Source: Syntrophomonadaceae bacterium (lineage in GTDB: Bacteria > Bacillota > Syntrophomonadia > Syntrophomonadales > Syntrophomonadaceae). Taken from it: a DNA stretch of 9,474 nt. The translations under genes were made by a program, and so were the position numbers. This document shows positions 1-6,645 of this stretch, piece by piece. Positions within the stretch are counted from its first letter, which is position 1. Each line of letters begins with the position of its first letter. Under the pieces are notes generated by a model. The model was not told where the DNA came from and ran no database searches. It was given only the letters and a program-made list of their open reading frames with translations. Where the stretch lies: NCBI GenBank assembly GCA_028698695.1, contig JAQVWB010000066.1, forward strand, positions 1 through 9,474. Direction: 5' to 3'.

Positions 1-1544
1 GCTTTGCGCATTTCCGGCCCTATCATCATAACCTCATGCAGAGCCAAACGACCTGAATAACCTGATTGACGACACATATTGCATCCCACCGGGACAAAGA
101 ACTGTTTTCCGGTATAATCAGTCATATTAAGCTGAACTGCAGTTTCCTCATCCAATTCATAGGGTTGACAGCAATTCTTGCATAAACGGCGAATTAATCG
201 CTGTGATACTACCCCTGCCAGTGACGAGGATAACAAATAGTTTTCAATCCCCATGTTTACCATACGAGCAACTGTACCGGCAGCACTGTTGGTATGCAGC
301 GTAGAAAAGAACAAGTGTCCGGTTAAGGCTGCTCTGACTCCCAGTCCGGCTGTTTCTCCGTCACGCATTTCCCCTACCATGATAACATCCGGGTCCTGCC
401 GCAATATAGAACGCAGACCGGCGGGAAAAGTGAGTCCGGCTTTGGTATTAATCTGTACCTGCGTAATCCCGGGCAAGCTGTATTCCACCGGGTCTTCCAG
501 AGTAATAATGTTACGATTGGGGTCATTTAACTCGGTTAATACACTGTAAAGAGTAGTAGTTTTACCCGAACCGGTAGGTCCGGTTACTATAACCATGCCA
601 TGTGGCCTTTTTATCAGTGACTGGATTTTATTTTCATTTTCGGGACTAAACCCCAGTTTCTTCAGTGACATTATTGCATTGGTACGGTCCAATATACGTA
701 AAACTATTTTTTCTCCATGAATGGAGGGCAAAGTGGATATGCGAAAATCTATTTCCCTTCCATCTATTATTAAACGGGTGCGACCGTCCTGGGGGATTCT
801 TTTTTCAGAAATATCAAGGTTACCCATGATTTTAATACGCGATACGGTAGCCGGAAAAGATTTTTTTGGTAAAGCCAAGACTTCCCACAGTTCACCATCA
901 ATACGGAAGCGCACTCTGACATCGTGTTCCAGTGGTTCAATATGTATATCAGAAGCCCCCCCCTGCACCGCTTGTTTCAGCAGGGAATTGACCATACGGA
1001 TTACTGGTGCGTCATCTGCTAATTCCACTCCCGGGGTTTCGGTTTCAACCACTGCACCATAATTATAATGGCTCAGCTCGCCCAGCAGTTTTTCCATCTT
1101 GCTGTCTACCTGCAGGGCGGTATACTGTTGAATAGCCGACTCCAGTTCTCTTTCCGAGGCCATAACCGGAACTACATCCATACCGGTTACTATACGCACT
1201 TCATCGATGGCCTGAAAATTAAGCGGGTCCGCCATAATCAGCGTCATACGCCCCTGATTTACAGTCAATGGCAAAATATGATGCTTGCTAATCATATTGG
1301 TAGGCAGAAGTTTTACTATTTCCGGACTAATCTCCATGCGGCTGATTTGCACCCTCGGGATTCCCAACGTAAATTCCAGTACTTCCATTAGCTGATCATC
1401 AGTAATATGTCCGCGTCTGACTAAAATCCTGCCCAGTTTTTCCTTGCTGATTTTTTGGTCAGCCAGTGCCTGAGCTAATTGTTCTTCAGTAATCAACCCA
1501 TTTTCTACCAGAATATCACCAATCATTTTACGCTGTGTTGCCAA
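1..1544 (-). CDS. pilB: Type IV pilus assembly ATPase PilB (GspE family), 3' end cut by window edge
   Basis: This is the cytoplasmic hexameric ATPase that drives pilin polymerisation. 514 residues are visible; family members are about 550-570, so only the C-terminal tail is missing. Residues 1-150 form a GspE_N/MshEN-type domain with two tandem copies of the G-x-I-L-V-x-x-G-x-I-T-x-x-Q-L motif (about 9-22 and 37-50). In some relatives, such as Vibrio MshE and Clostridium PilB, this domain binds cyclic-di-GMP. The ATPase core shows ASDIHIEP at 197-204, Walker A GPTGSGKT at 322-329, LEDPVEY (Asp box), RQDPDVIMVGE (Walker B, about 382-392) and GHLFFSTLHTN (His box). A tetracysteine zinc site is C455-x2-C458 with C488-x2-C491. 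The start is TTG at 1544, chosen because AAGGAG (1557-1552) lies 7 bases upstream and the protein begins as homologues do. No in-frame stop interrupts it. Other pil genes probably follow beyond position 1. Secretion-type GspE is the alternative. Confidence 0.95.
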   Translation of the reverse strand, partial: MATQRKMIGDILVENGLITEEQLAQALADQKISKEKLGRILVRRGHITDDQLMEVLEFTLGIPRVQISRMEISPEIVKLLPTNMISKHHILPLTVNQGRMTLIMADPLNFQAIDEVRIVTGMDVVPVMASERELESAIQQYTALQVDSKMEKLLGELSHYNYGAVVETETPGVELADDAPVIRMVNSLLKQAVQGGASDIHIEPLEHDVRVRFRIDGELWEVLALPKKSFPATVSRIKIMGNLDISEKRIPQDGRTRLIIDGREIDFRISTLPSIHGEKIVLRILDRTNAIMSLKKLGFSPENENKIQSLIKRPHGMVIVTGPTGSGKTTTLYSVLTELNDPNRNIITLEDPVEYSLPGITQVQINTKAGLTFPAGLRSILRQDPDVIMVGEMRDGETAGLGVRAALTGHLFFSTLHTNSAAGTVARMVNMGIENYLLSSSLAGVVSQRLIRRLCKNCCQPYELDEETAVQLNMTDYTGKQFFVPVGCNMCRQSGYSGRLALHEVMMIGPEMRK

Positions 1545-1690
1545 ATTAATTCTCCTTGTAAAACCTGATACAATTAGAAAACCAAAACGATTTTTAGGAC
1601 CTTTATCCCGATAAGAAAATAGCATCGGCCCAATATCCAACTACAGTCCCATGTTAGCAACAATTTGCTATAAAATGGATTATCAGAAAT
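1545..1690 (-). promoter_or_regulatory. Structured 5' leader of pilB with competing hairpins
   Basis: The predicted pilB transcript has a leader of about 140 bases. On the minus strand, TAGCAA (1670-1665) pairs perfectly with TTGCTA (1660-1655) across a four-base loop. The same left arm, extended to ATAGCA, can instead pair with TGCTAT at 1624-1619. A third possible stem joins CCGAT (1628-1624) with ATCGG (1612-1608) and overlaps the distal arm by one base. Mutually exclusive stems are typical of riboswitch or attenuator leaders, but I cannot match this one to a known class, and there is no U-run terminator. The stems are seen in the sequence; a regulatory role is inference. Confidence 0.3.
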
Positions 1691-1692
1691 AT

Positions 1693-1721
1693 ATTATCAC
1701 ATTTCGGTTAATTGCATACAA
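1693..1721 (-). promoter_or_regulatory. Probable vegetative promoter of pilB
   Basis: On the minus strand, TTGTAT (1721-1716) and GATAAT (1698-1693) are separated by 17 bases. A TG one base upstream of the -10 makes it an extended -10 element. Transcription would start near 1686, giving a leader of about 140 bases before the pilB TTG. This is the best sigma-A-type match in the region. Confidence 0.45.
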
Positions 1722-2077
1722 TAATTTTGCAATAGTTTGACAAAATATATACTTTTTTATCAAATTGCTTTGAAAAAATACAATTTTATTGCTTTTGTTA
1801 TTTAAACATTTGGGGCCTTCGGGAATTTTAGTACATGACTTAATACTTAATATATGTCTTTAGCACTTATATAGTATTTATCGTAAAAATTTCCTAAAAG
1901 TTTAGTTTAATGTAAAATATTATGAAAATGTATTTATGACTTATGCTTTACAAGCTTTATTCAACATGAATTAATTGTTCTCCTGCCATTTTTATCAATG
2001 CAGTCCTCTTTTTTCCCACTATTATTCCCTTACCTTTTACTTATTCAGTAATTATAGACATTGTTAATGCAGTCTGT

Positions 2078-2107
2078 TATCTTCTAGTTAAAGTTTTTGC
2101 TTATAAT
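2078..2107 (+). promoter_or_regulatory. Possible promoter of the 434-residue membrane protein gene
   Basis: A perfect TATAAT lies at 2102-2107, with only a weak -35 (TTATCT, 2078-2083) at an 18-base spacing. Transcription would start about 20 bases before the start codon, just upstream of the ribosome binding site GGAGGG (2123-2128). The -10 is clear and the -35 is not. Confidence 0.4.
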
Positions 2108-2135
2108 AGCATAATTTTTTCCGGAGGGATTTATC

Positions 2136-3440
2136 ATGGCAAATAAATGGCTGTTATCCTGTCTGGTTTATCTGGAAGATGAAGAAGACAGGATTAATGA
2201 GTTATGCCGAACATTGGAAGCTGACGGGTGGCAGAATTATAACGGATATGTTTATGAGAATTCCGCTGCCGGTTCCCCGCCTTTTTTTTATAATTTACAG
2301 ACTGCTAATATTATGATCCTCGTGCTGCATCAATCAGTAGATGATTGGCAAGCGGGTATGGATAAGGTTAAAGATTATGAACAGCGCACCGGATTAAAAC
2401 CGCAGGATTTACTGGAAACCTGTAACATTTTGCTGGCAGTTGGCGAGGAATGGAAAAATATGATGGACTCATGTCAACAGATAGTTCCTGCCAGTGAAAC
2501 GCTTGATTTAGGTTTGCGTGAGGGCGGTTTAACTCGTTTTATGGGGAATGCCCGCGTTTATCTGGCAGGTCTGCCCGCTTACAACCCCCGTTATGTAAAA
2601 TTTCTGGCCCAAAAGCTGCCACTTATCGAATCTGCGCTTATCCGTCTGCAAATGGTATCATCCCTCATGCGGGACCGTAATGTTACCGTTACGAGGGAGC
2701 GCGCGGATATTGATCATCGACTCTCGAATGTGCTGCACTCCAATTTGGTTCTGGAACAGGGAAAGTTAAAAGCGGTCGAAGATTTGGAGACTCAGATTCA
2801 AGCATTATCAAGCGCCTACGGTATCCTGGCAGGTGATTTCAGTTTGCTGGCCGAGGGTAATAACCGGCTCAACACTGCCATACAAAAACTGCGCCATATG
2901 CTGCTGAATGAACCGGTATTGGATATTGGACCGGAGGCATTGCATGAGTTAATCATGCCATATGAACAACGTCTGCAGGAGGTTCAGGCTTCACTGGATG
3001 AACTGCGCCTGTCACGGGAAAATCATCAGGCCGCTATTGATGTGGTACGTTCGAAGGTTGATATTATGATGAGCAGGACTAATATTGAAACCCAGCAGCA
3101 AATTGAGGACTTAATGGTATTGAATACTTCCATGCAGAAACAAAGCCTGACTTTTCAGTTTGCTGCCGGGCTGATTGAATTTATCGTATTGGCTTATTAT
3201 GGACACTCCCTGTGGAAAAACCTGGCTCACGCTGCTTATGAAAGCATTCCCACTTCAATTCAATTGGTGTTTGTACTGCTGTTTTCCGGTGGAACTGTTT
3301 ATTGTACCCACCTGTGGGCTGAATTCCTGCAGGGTGAACATCATGTAAAGAAAAAGGTAATCGCAACTACTGCGATATTGCTGATACTCTTTACGGTTAT
3401 ACTGATAGCCAGCGTTTTATACCCGGCAGGAGTTTCCTAG
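2136..3440 (+). CDS. Unrecognised coiled-coil protein with C-terminal membrane anchor (434 aa)
   Basis: I do not recognise this family. The start is firm: ATG follows GGAGGG by 7 bases. There is no signal peptide. Residues 1-115 look like a small mixed alpha/beta domain, with short hydrophobic strands at about 5-12, 58-64 and 97-103. Residues 120-155 are a Gly/Leu-rich linker. About 155-255 and 270-340 are long charged helices likely to form coiled coils, broken near 258-266 by an NEPVLDIGPEA segment. Three hydrophobic segments follow at about 340-357, 374-394 and 407-429, with a basic loop (KKK, 405-407) before the last. The order of soluble domain, long helices, then C-terminal membrane hairpin recalls CorA-type transporters, but the CorA GMN motif is absent, so this is only an analogy. 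The gene is monocistronic and converges with the half-ferritin gene, sharing CTAG at their stops. Base composition resembles the flanking genes. Confidence 0.85.
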   Translation: MANKWLLSCLVYLEDEEDRINELCRTLEADGWQNYNGYVYENSAAGSPPFFYNLQTANIMILVLHQSVDDWQAGMDKVKDYEQRTGLKPQDLLETCNILLAVGEEWKNMMDSCQQIVPASETLDLGLREGGLTRFMGNARVYLAGLPAYNPRYVKFLAQKLPLIESALIRLQMVSSLMRDRNVTVTRERADIDHRLSNVLHSNLVLEQGKLKAVEDLETQIQALSSAYGILAGDFSLLAEGNNRLNTAIQKLRHMLLNEPVLDIGPEALHELIMPYEQRLQEVQASLDELRLSRENHQAAIDVVRSKVDIMMSRTNIETQQQIEDLMVLNTSMQKQSLTFQFAAGLIEFIVLAYYGHSLWKNLAHAAYESIPTSIQLVFVLLFSGGTVYCTHLWAEFLQGEHHVKKKVIATTAILLILFTVILIASVLYPAGVS

Positions 3441-3631
3441 ATACTATCCATTAATTTGACTGCTTTGAGCCGTTCAGCCAACCTTTTTTCATGGGATTCT
3501 TCTTCGCGGGCCAACTGTTCAAATAACAGGCGGCTTTCGGGATCTTCCGCTTCGGCAGCCATATCCAGATAACGCTGACGAGCGTTTGCCTCAGCCTTGA
3601 TAGCCATTTCCAGGGCTTCACGAATAGTCAT
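3437..3631 (-). CDS. Minimal rubrerythrin/ferritin-like protein (64 aa, one helical hairpin)
   Basis: The protein reads as half of a ferritin-like four-helix bundle. Helix 1 carries E14 and Y21 in the rubrerythrin-type E-x2-A-x3-Y pattern. After the turn EDPE (29-32), helix 2 has LF-x2-LA-x-E44-E-S-H47, the E-x-x-H metal-binding motif. A normal rubrerythrin domain is about 140 residues with two such halves; here one half is a complete gene. Two copies would be needed for a di-iron site, so a dimer or larger ring is expected, as in the two-helix encapsulated ferritins. The rubredoxin CxxC domain is absent, and no encapsulin gene is seen. The start is ATG at 3631 with a strong AGGAGGAG (3644-3637) five bases upstream. 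A role in iron or peroxide handling is inference from the family. Confidence 0.85.
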   Translation of the reverse strand: MTIREALEMAIKAEANARQRYLDMAAEAEDPESRLLFEQLAREEESHEKRLAERLKAVKLMDSI

Positions 3632-3668
3632 GCCTACTCCTCCTGTTCACATAAATGATTGTACACTA

Positions 3669-3696
3669 ATTATAGAACTATCCTAACAAAAATCCA
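3669..3696 (-). promoter_or_regulatory. Possible promoter of the half-ferritin gene
   Basis: On the minus strand a perfect TATAAT (3674-3669) lies 24 bases before the ribosome binding site. A weak -35, TGGATT (3696-3691), sits at a 16-base spacing. Transcription would begin near 3662, giving a short leader. I see no PerR or Fur box. Confidence 0.4.
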
Positions 3697-3815
3697 GCCA
3701 AATTTCAGACCAAGGCTGATAAGCGGGAGCATTTTTATCACCTGACAAATATATAAACTTGATTCCACTGCCAAAAGGTATACTGCGTCCGGTTGGATGT
3801 AAAAATCTTATGCCG

Positions 3816-3845
3816 GTATGCTAAAGCAGCAAGTTGTCCATAATA
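3816..3845 (+). promoter_or_regulatory. Sigma-G (forespore) type promoter ahead of the DUF421 gene
   Basis: GTATG (3816-3820) and CATAATA (3839-3845) are separated by exactly 18 bases. This matches every position of the Bacillus subtilis sigma-G consensus GHATR-N18-CATXHTA. Transcription would start near 3852, about 25 bases before the ATG at 3877. A weaker sigma-A-like pair, TTGGAT (3793-3798) and TATGCT (3817-3822), overlaps it. Assignment to sigma-G is by consensus match and by the spore association of DUF421 relatives, not by experiment. Confidence 0.5.
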
Positions 3846-3876
3846 AACCTGAAGAAATAACTATTGCGGGGTGAAA

Positions 3877-4596
3877 ATGCTGAGCGAAGGATTAATTGTT
3901 CTGGTTCGCAGTATCATTGCCTTTATTACCCTGTTCATATTTGCCAGGCTGCTGGGCAAACAACAAATCAGCCAGTTAACCTATTTTGATTATGTACTGG
4001 GAATTACTATAGGTTCAATTGCTGCTTCCCTCTCAGTTGATCTGGATAGTCGTGCCTGGCCCCACTGGGTGGGTCTGGCTACCTGGACGGTTTGCGTTTT
4101 ACTGGTACAGTGGCTGGTAATGAAGTCATCGGCTGCCGACAAATATTTTAGCGGTGAACCGGTCATAGTTATCAGTGATGGTCAAATCATGGATGAGGCT
4201 ATGCGTAAATCCCGCTTTACTGTATCCGAACTGCTGGAGGAATTGCGACATAAAGATGTTTTTGAACTAAGCGAAGTTCAATATGCGGTTCTGGAAACTG
4301 ATGGCAAGCTGTCGGTATTATTAAAACCGGAATATCGAAATGCTACCATTCAGGATTTGCAGCTTGCTTCCCCGGCAGGAAATATGAGTCTGCTGCTAAT
4401 CTACGACGGTATGATTGTGGAGAAAAATCTGCAGCTCAGCGGCAAAAAAATGCCCTGGCTAAAACAGCAACTGAAGAGTAAAGGAATTAAAGATTTATCC
4501 GAAGTTTTTTTGGCTTCCTACCATCTGGAATCCAATACCCTGTATATTGACCAGTATAAGGATAAAAATAAGACCGCTGATCCGCAACTAATTTAA
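3877..4596 (+). CDS. DUF421 (YetF-like) membrane protein
   Basis: An integral membrane protein of the DUF421/YetF family, 239 residues, the usual length. Three N-terminal membrane segments lie at about 4-23, 35-54 and 62-82. The second contains the family signature LGKQQISQLTYFDYV followed by LGITIGSIAA. Residues 90-225 form the cytosolic YetF domain, with GEPVIVISDG, then RKSRFTVSELLEELR, then VQYAVLETDGKLSVL. The biochemical role of the family is unknown; several Bacillus members are made in the forespore, and a DUF421-type protein (2Duf) of the spoVA2mob element raises spore heat resistance. I chose ATG 3877 because GGGG (3868-3871) sits five bases upstream; GTG 3871, in the same frame, would add two residues and has no good binding site. 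It is the first gene of a two-gene unit with the DUF4363 gene 15 bases downstream, and it follows a sigma-G-type promoter. Confidence 0.9.
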   Translation: MLSEGLIVLVRSIIAFITLFIFARLLGKQQISQLTYFDYVLGITIGSIAASLSVDLDSRAWPHWVGLATWTVCVLLVQWLVMKSSAADKYFSGEPVIVISDGQIMDEAMRKSRFTVSELLEELRHKDVFELSEVQYAVLETDGKLSVLLKPEYRNATIQDLQLASPAGNMSLLLIYDGMIVEKNLQLSGKKMPWLKQQLKSKGIKDLSEVFLASYHLESNTLYIDQYKDKNKTADPQLI

Positions 4597-4611
4597 AAGC
4601 AGGTGATTATG

Positions 4612-4977
4612 ATGTCAAAAGTCATGAATTATATTCTGCCTATAACTTTGCTGGTATTTTTCATACTGGTTATGAATAGTGGGGATTTTTTAAAACAACC
4701 ACGGGGAAGCCAAGATAATGTTATTCATTATCTTAATCAGGTCGAAAATGAAATCAAACAACAGGAATGGGACACAGCTTTACAAGAACACCAAAATTTA
4801 TCTGCTGCCTGGGACAAAATAGTGCCCCGTATTCAGTTTAGTGTGGAAAAGGCAGAAATAAATAAAGTCAATGTTAACCTGGCTCGTTTAAAAGTATTTA
4901 TAGAAGTAAATGACCATAACGCTGCCCGGGCGGAAATCAGCGAAATACGTGAACACTGGGACAACCTGAATAAGTAA
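4612..4977 (+). CDS. DUF4363 family single-pass membrane protein
   Basis: A 121-residue protein with one N-terminal membrane segment (about 6-23) and an otherwise helical, charged domain (about 30-121), presumably outside the membrane. The pattern W-x6-H-x5-AW-x2-I, then E-x-E-I-x-K-V-x-V-N-L-A-R-L, then A-x2-E-I-S-E-I-x2-H-W, fits the DUF4363 family. Members often lie next to DUF421 genes, as here, which suggests the two proteins act together in the same membrane; the function is unknown. The start is ATG 4612, five bases after AGGTGA (4601-4606). In-frame GTG 4603 and ATG 4609 are too close to that site. The gene ends in tandem stops, TAA TGA, and probably shares the sigma-G-type promoter at 3816-3845. 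Confidence 0.8.
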   Translation: MSKVMNYILPITLLVFFILVMNSGDFLKQPRGSQDNVIHYLNQVENEIKQQEWDTALQEHQNLSAAWDKIVPRIQFSVEKAEINKVNVNLARLKVFIEVNDHNAARAEISEIREHWDNLNK

Positions 4978-5005
4978 TGATGTTGAGGGTTAAGGAGTCA
5001 GGCGT

Positions 5006-5024
5006 GGGGAATCATTAATTCCCC
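5006..5024. terminator. GC-rich hairpin between the convergent DUF4363 and aroB genes
   Basis: A perfect seven-base inverted repeat, GGGGAAT (5006-5012) and ATTCCCC (5018-5024), flanks a five-base loop. It stands at the meeting point of two convergent transcription units, and the aroB stop codon (5017-5015) is in the loop. There is no T-run on either side, so it is not a canonical intrinsic terminator. It may act as a weak bidirectional terminator or as a block to 3' exonucleases. Confidence 0.4.
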
Positions 5025-6103
5025 TGAGCGGAGGATATGGCTTGTAATACCCGCCCTTTTTCCGGGTCTTCCAGCATTACATACTCTCCCCATTTAGCCG
5101 GCAGAATCAAGCGCAGACGATTCTGCTGCATTTTTTTATCATTTAACATATTGTTGTATATATCTTCCGGCGCAAAAGCCGGCATGCGGCAGTCAACGTT
5201 CAGACTTTTATACAGCTTTTCCATCCTCTGCAACTGCTGTTCAGTAATAAAATCATAATCCAGAGCCAGGTAAGCAGCTGCCATAGTACCCATGGCTATC
5301 GCCTCCCCATGCCGATAGGTTCCATAATCGCCCAGTTTTTCAATGGCATGTCCAAATGTATGACCCAGATTAAGCACGGCCCTTAATCCAGTTTCAGTTT
5401 CATCCTTTTCCACAATGGCAGCTTTTATTTTACAACAGCGATAAATAACTTCAGTTACACAGGCGGATTCACCCTGACTCAGCAATTCTGCATTAGTTTC
5501 CAGATAATCAAACAGGTGCTCGTCACATACAATACCGTATTTCACGACTTCTCCCAGACCGCTGCGGTATTCCCTGTCTTCAAGGGTAGACAGGGTATCC
5601 GGGTCAATTACTACCAGACGCGGTTGGTGAAAGGCTCCAATCATGTTTTTGCCTGAGGGATGATTAACAGCTACTTTCCCACCCACGCTGCTGTCCACCT
5701 GGGCCAGCAAAGTAGTAGGCAGTTGGACGAAATTTACGCCCCGCTGATAAATTGCAGCTGCAAATCCGGCCAGATCACCAATAACCCCGCCCCCTAGAGC
5801 AATAATACTGCTGTCACGCTCCAGTTGTTGTTGCATAGCCATGTCCAACAGACGGTTGGCCTGGGCCATATTCTTATAGGTTTCCCCTTCCGGGACTATT
5901 CCCACCTCGACCTGAAAACCCGCCTGCTGTAACGAAGCTGCTGTTTTTTCACCGTATAATCCAAATACGCGCGGATTACTAACCAGTAAAACTTTGCGAT
6001 TGGCAATTACTTCAGCGGTTAACTCTCCACATTGCTGCAATTGATTAGCAGCGATAATAATCGGGTAATATCTTTCTCCCAGTGCAACGGTTAGTTTTCT
6101 CAT
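5015..6103 (-). CDS. aroB: 3-dehydroquinate synthase
   Basis: Converts DAHP (3-deoxy-D-arabino-heptulosonate 7-phosphate) to 3-dehydroquinate in the shikimate pathway, using NAD and a divalent metal, in the cytosol. At 362 residues it is full length for the family. Visible landmarks are PEGETYKN (71-78), the nucleotide-binding GGGVIGDLAGF (104-114), QLPTTLLAQVDSSVGGK (127-143), and the metal ligands E185 (GLGEVVKYG), H248 (NLGHTFGHA) and H265 (YRHGEA). All catalytic positions I can identify are intact. The ATG overlaps the aroK stop as ATGA, with GGGG just upstream, so the two are translationally coupled. It is the last gene of the operon and ends within a hairpin. Confidence 0.98.
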   Translation of the reverse strand: MRKLTVALGERYYPIIIAANQLQQCGELTAEVIANRKVLLVSNPRVFGLYGEKTAASLQQAGFQVEVGIVPEGETYKNMAQANRLLDMAMQQQLERDSSIIALGGGVIGDLAGFAAAIYQRGVNFVQLPTTLLAQVDSSVGGKVAVNHPSGKNMIGAFHQPRLVVIDPDTLSTLEDREYRSGLGEVVKYGIVCDEHLFDYLETNAELLSQGESACVTEVIYRCCKIKAAIVEKDETETGLRAVLNLGHTFGHAIEKLGDYGTYRHGEAIAMGTMAAAYLALDYDFITEQQLQRMEKLYKSLNVDCRMPAFAPEDIYNNMLNDKKMQQNRLRLILPAKWGEYVMLEDPEKGRVLQAISSAQGN

Positions 6104-6645
6104 TCCCCTGCTTCCTGCCTTCCCGATAATTCCCCCCTGACACGGAGAAAAGAGATTATTTCTTCTACTACCTCATCAACACCTTTATCATTGGTATCAA
6201 TAATAATTTCTGCCTGCTGATAAAGTGGTTGACGATGCTGCAGCATTTCTTTTATGTCTTCAACAGTCACATTCTTTTTTAACAGCGGACGGGTACCTTT
6301 TTTTCGATTAACGCGCTGAAATATATATTCCGGTTTAGCCTCCAGATTAATGATTATTCCATTTCCCTGCAAGGCTTCCAGATTACCATCCCCGAGAATA
6401 ACACCGCCGCCAGTCGCAATTACCAGACCGGTTTGTCCGGCCAGTTTTCCTGCCATCAGTCGTTCCTCGGAACGAAACCTCACTTCCCCGTAACGACGAA
6501 ACACATCACTTACTGACATGCCACAGACTTTTTCTATTTCGCGGTCCATATCTACGAATTTAAGTTTTAATCGCTCAGCCAGTTTCATTCCCACCGAACT
6601 TTTTCCCGTACCCATAAACCCGATAAGCACTATATTTTTTCCCAT
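6100..6645 (-). CDS. aroK: Shikimate kinase
   Basis: Phosphorylates shikimate to shikimate-3-phosphate with ATP. It is 181 residues, normal for the family. The P-loop GFMGTGKS is at 9-16 and the substrate-binding D32-x-D34 follows. FRRYGEVRFRSEE supplies the shikimate-binding arginine, and ATGGGVIL the second glycine-rich motif. RKKGTRPLL is the lid. I chose ATG 6645: AAAAGG lies seven bases before it and the protein then begins MGKNIVLIGFMG as in homologues. GTG 6651 is in frame but too near the binding site. The start lies inside aroC, overlapping it by 16 bases, and the stop overlaps the aroB start by four bases. Confidence 0.97.
   Translation of the reverse strand: MGKNIVLIGFMGTGKSSVGMKLAERLKLKFVDMDREIEKVCGMSVSDVFRRYGEVRFRSEERLMAGKLAGQTGLVIATGGGVILGDGNLEALQGNGIIINLEAKPEYIFQRVNRKKGTRPLLKKNVTVEDIKEMLQHRQPLYQQAEIIIDTNDKGVDEVVEEIISFLRVRGELSGRQEAGE

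Larger units (their letters stand above)
1545..2135. other. AT-rich divergent intergenic region between pilB and the 2136 gene
   Basis: About 590 bases separate the divergent pilB and 2136 genes. It is clearly richer in A and T than the flanking genes, and I see no convincing protein gene in it. It holds a pilB promoter (1693-1721), a structured pilB leader (1545-1690), a promoter for the 2136 gene (2078-2107), and short repeats such as ACTTAAT twice in tandem near 1837-1850. A 20-codon open frame on the minus strand (2019-1957, GTG start) is the only peptide-like stretch, and I do not call it a gene. Confidence 0.7.

Noticed and set aside
253..1391. Three plus-strand open frames within the pilB region
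   Set aside because: All are antisense to an uninterrupted PilB with every ATPase motif in place.
1545..1690. Cyclic-di-GMP class I riboswitch in the pilB leader
   Set aside because: A GGGAC is present, but I do not see the conserved GCAAA-type receptor segments or the P1 closing stem in the expected arrangement.
1715..1743. TTGTCA at 1743-1738 as a pilB -35 element
   Set aside because: At a 17-base spacing the -10 would be TGTATG, a poor match; the TTGTAT/GATAAT pair downstream is better.
1812..1826. CCTTCGGG as a UUCG-capped terminator hairpin
   Set aside because: Only two base pairs close the loop, and it is followed by no run of T.
3695..3718. CAGCC/GGCTG inverted repeat upstream of the half-ferritin gene
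   Set aside because: Only five base pairs with a 14-base loop and no T-run; easily due to chance.
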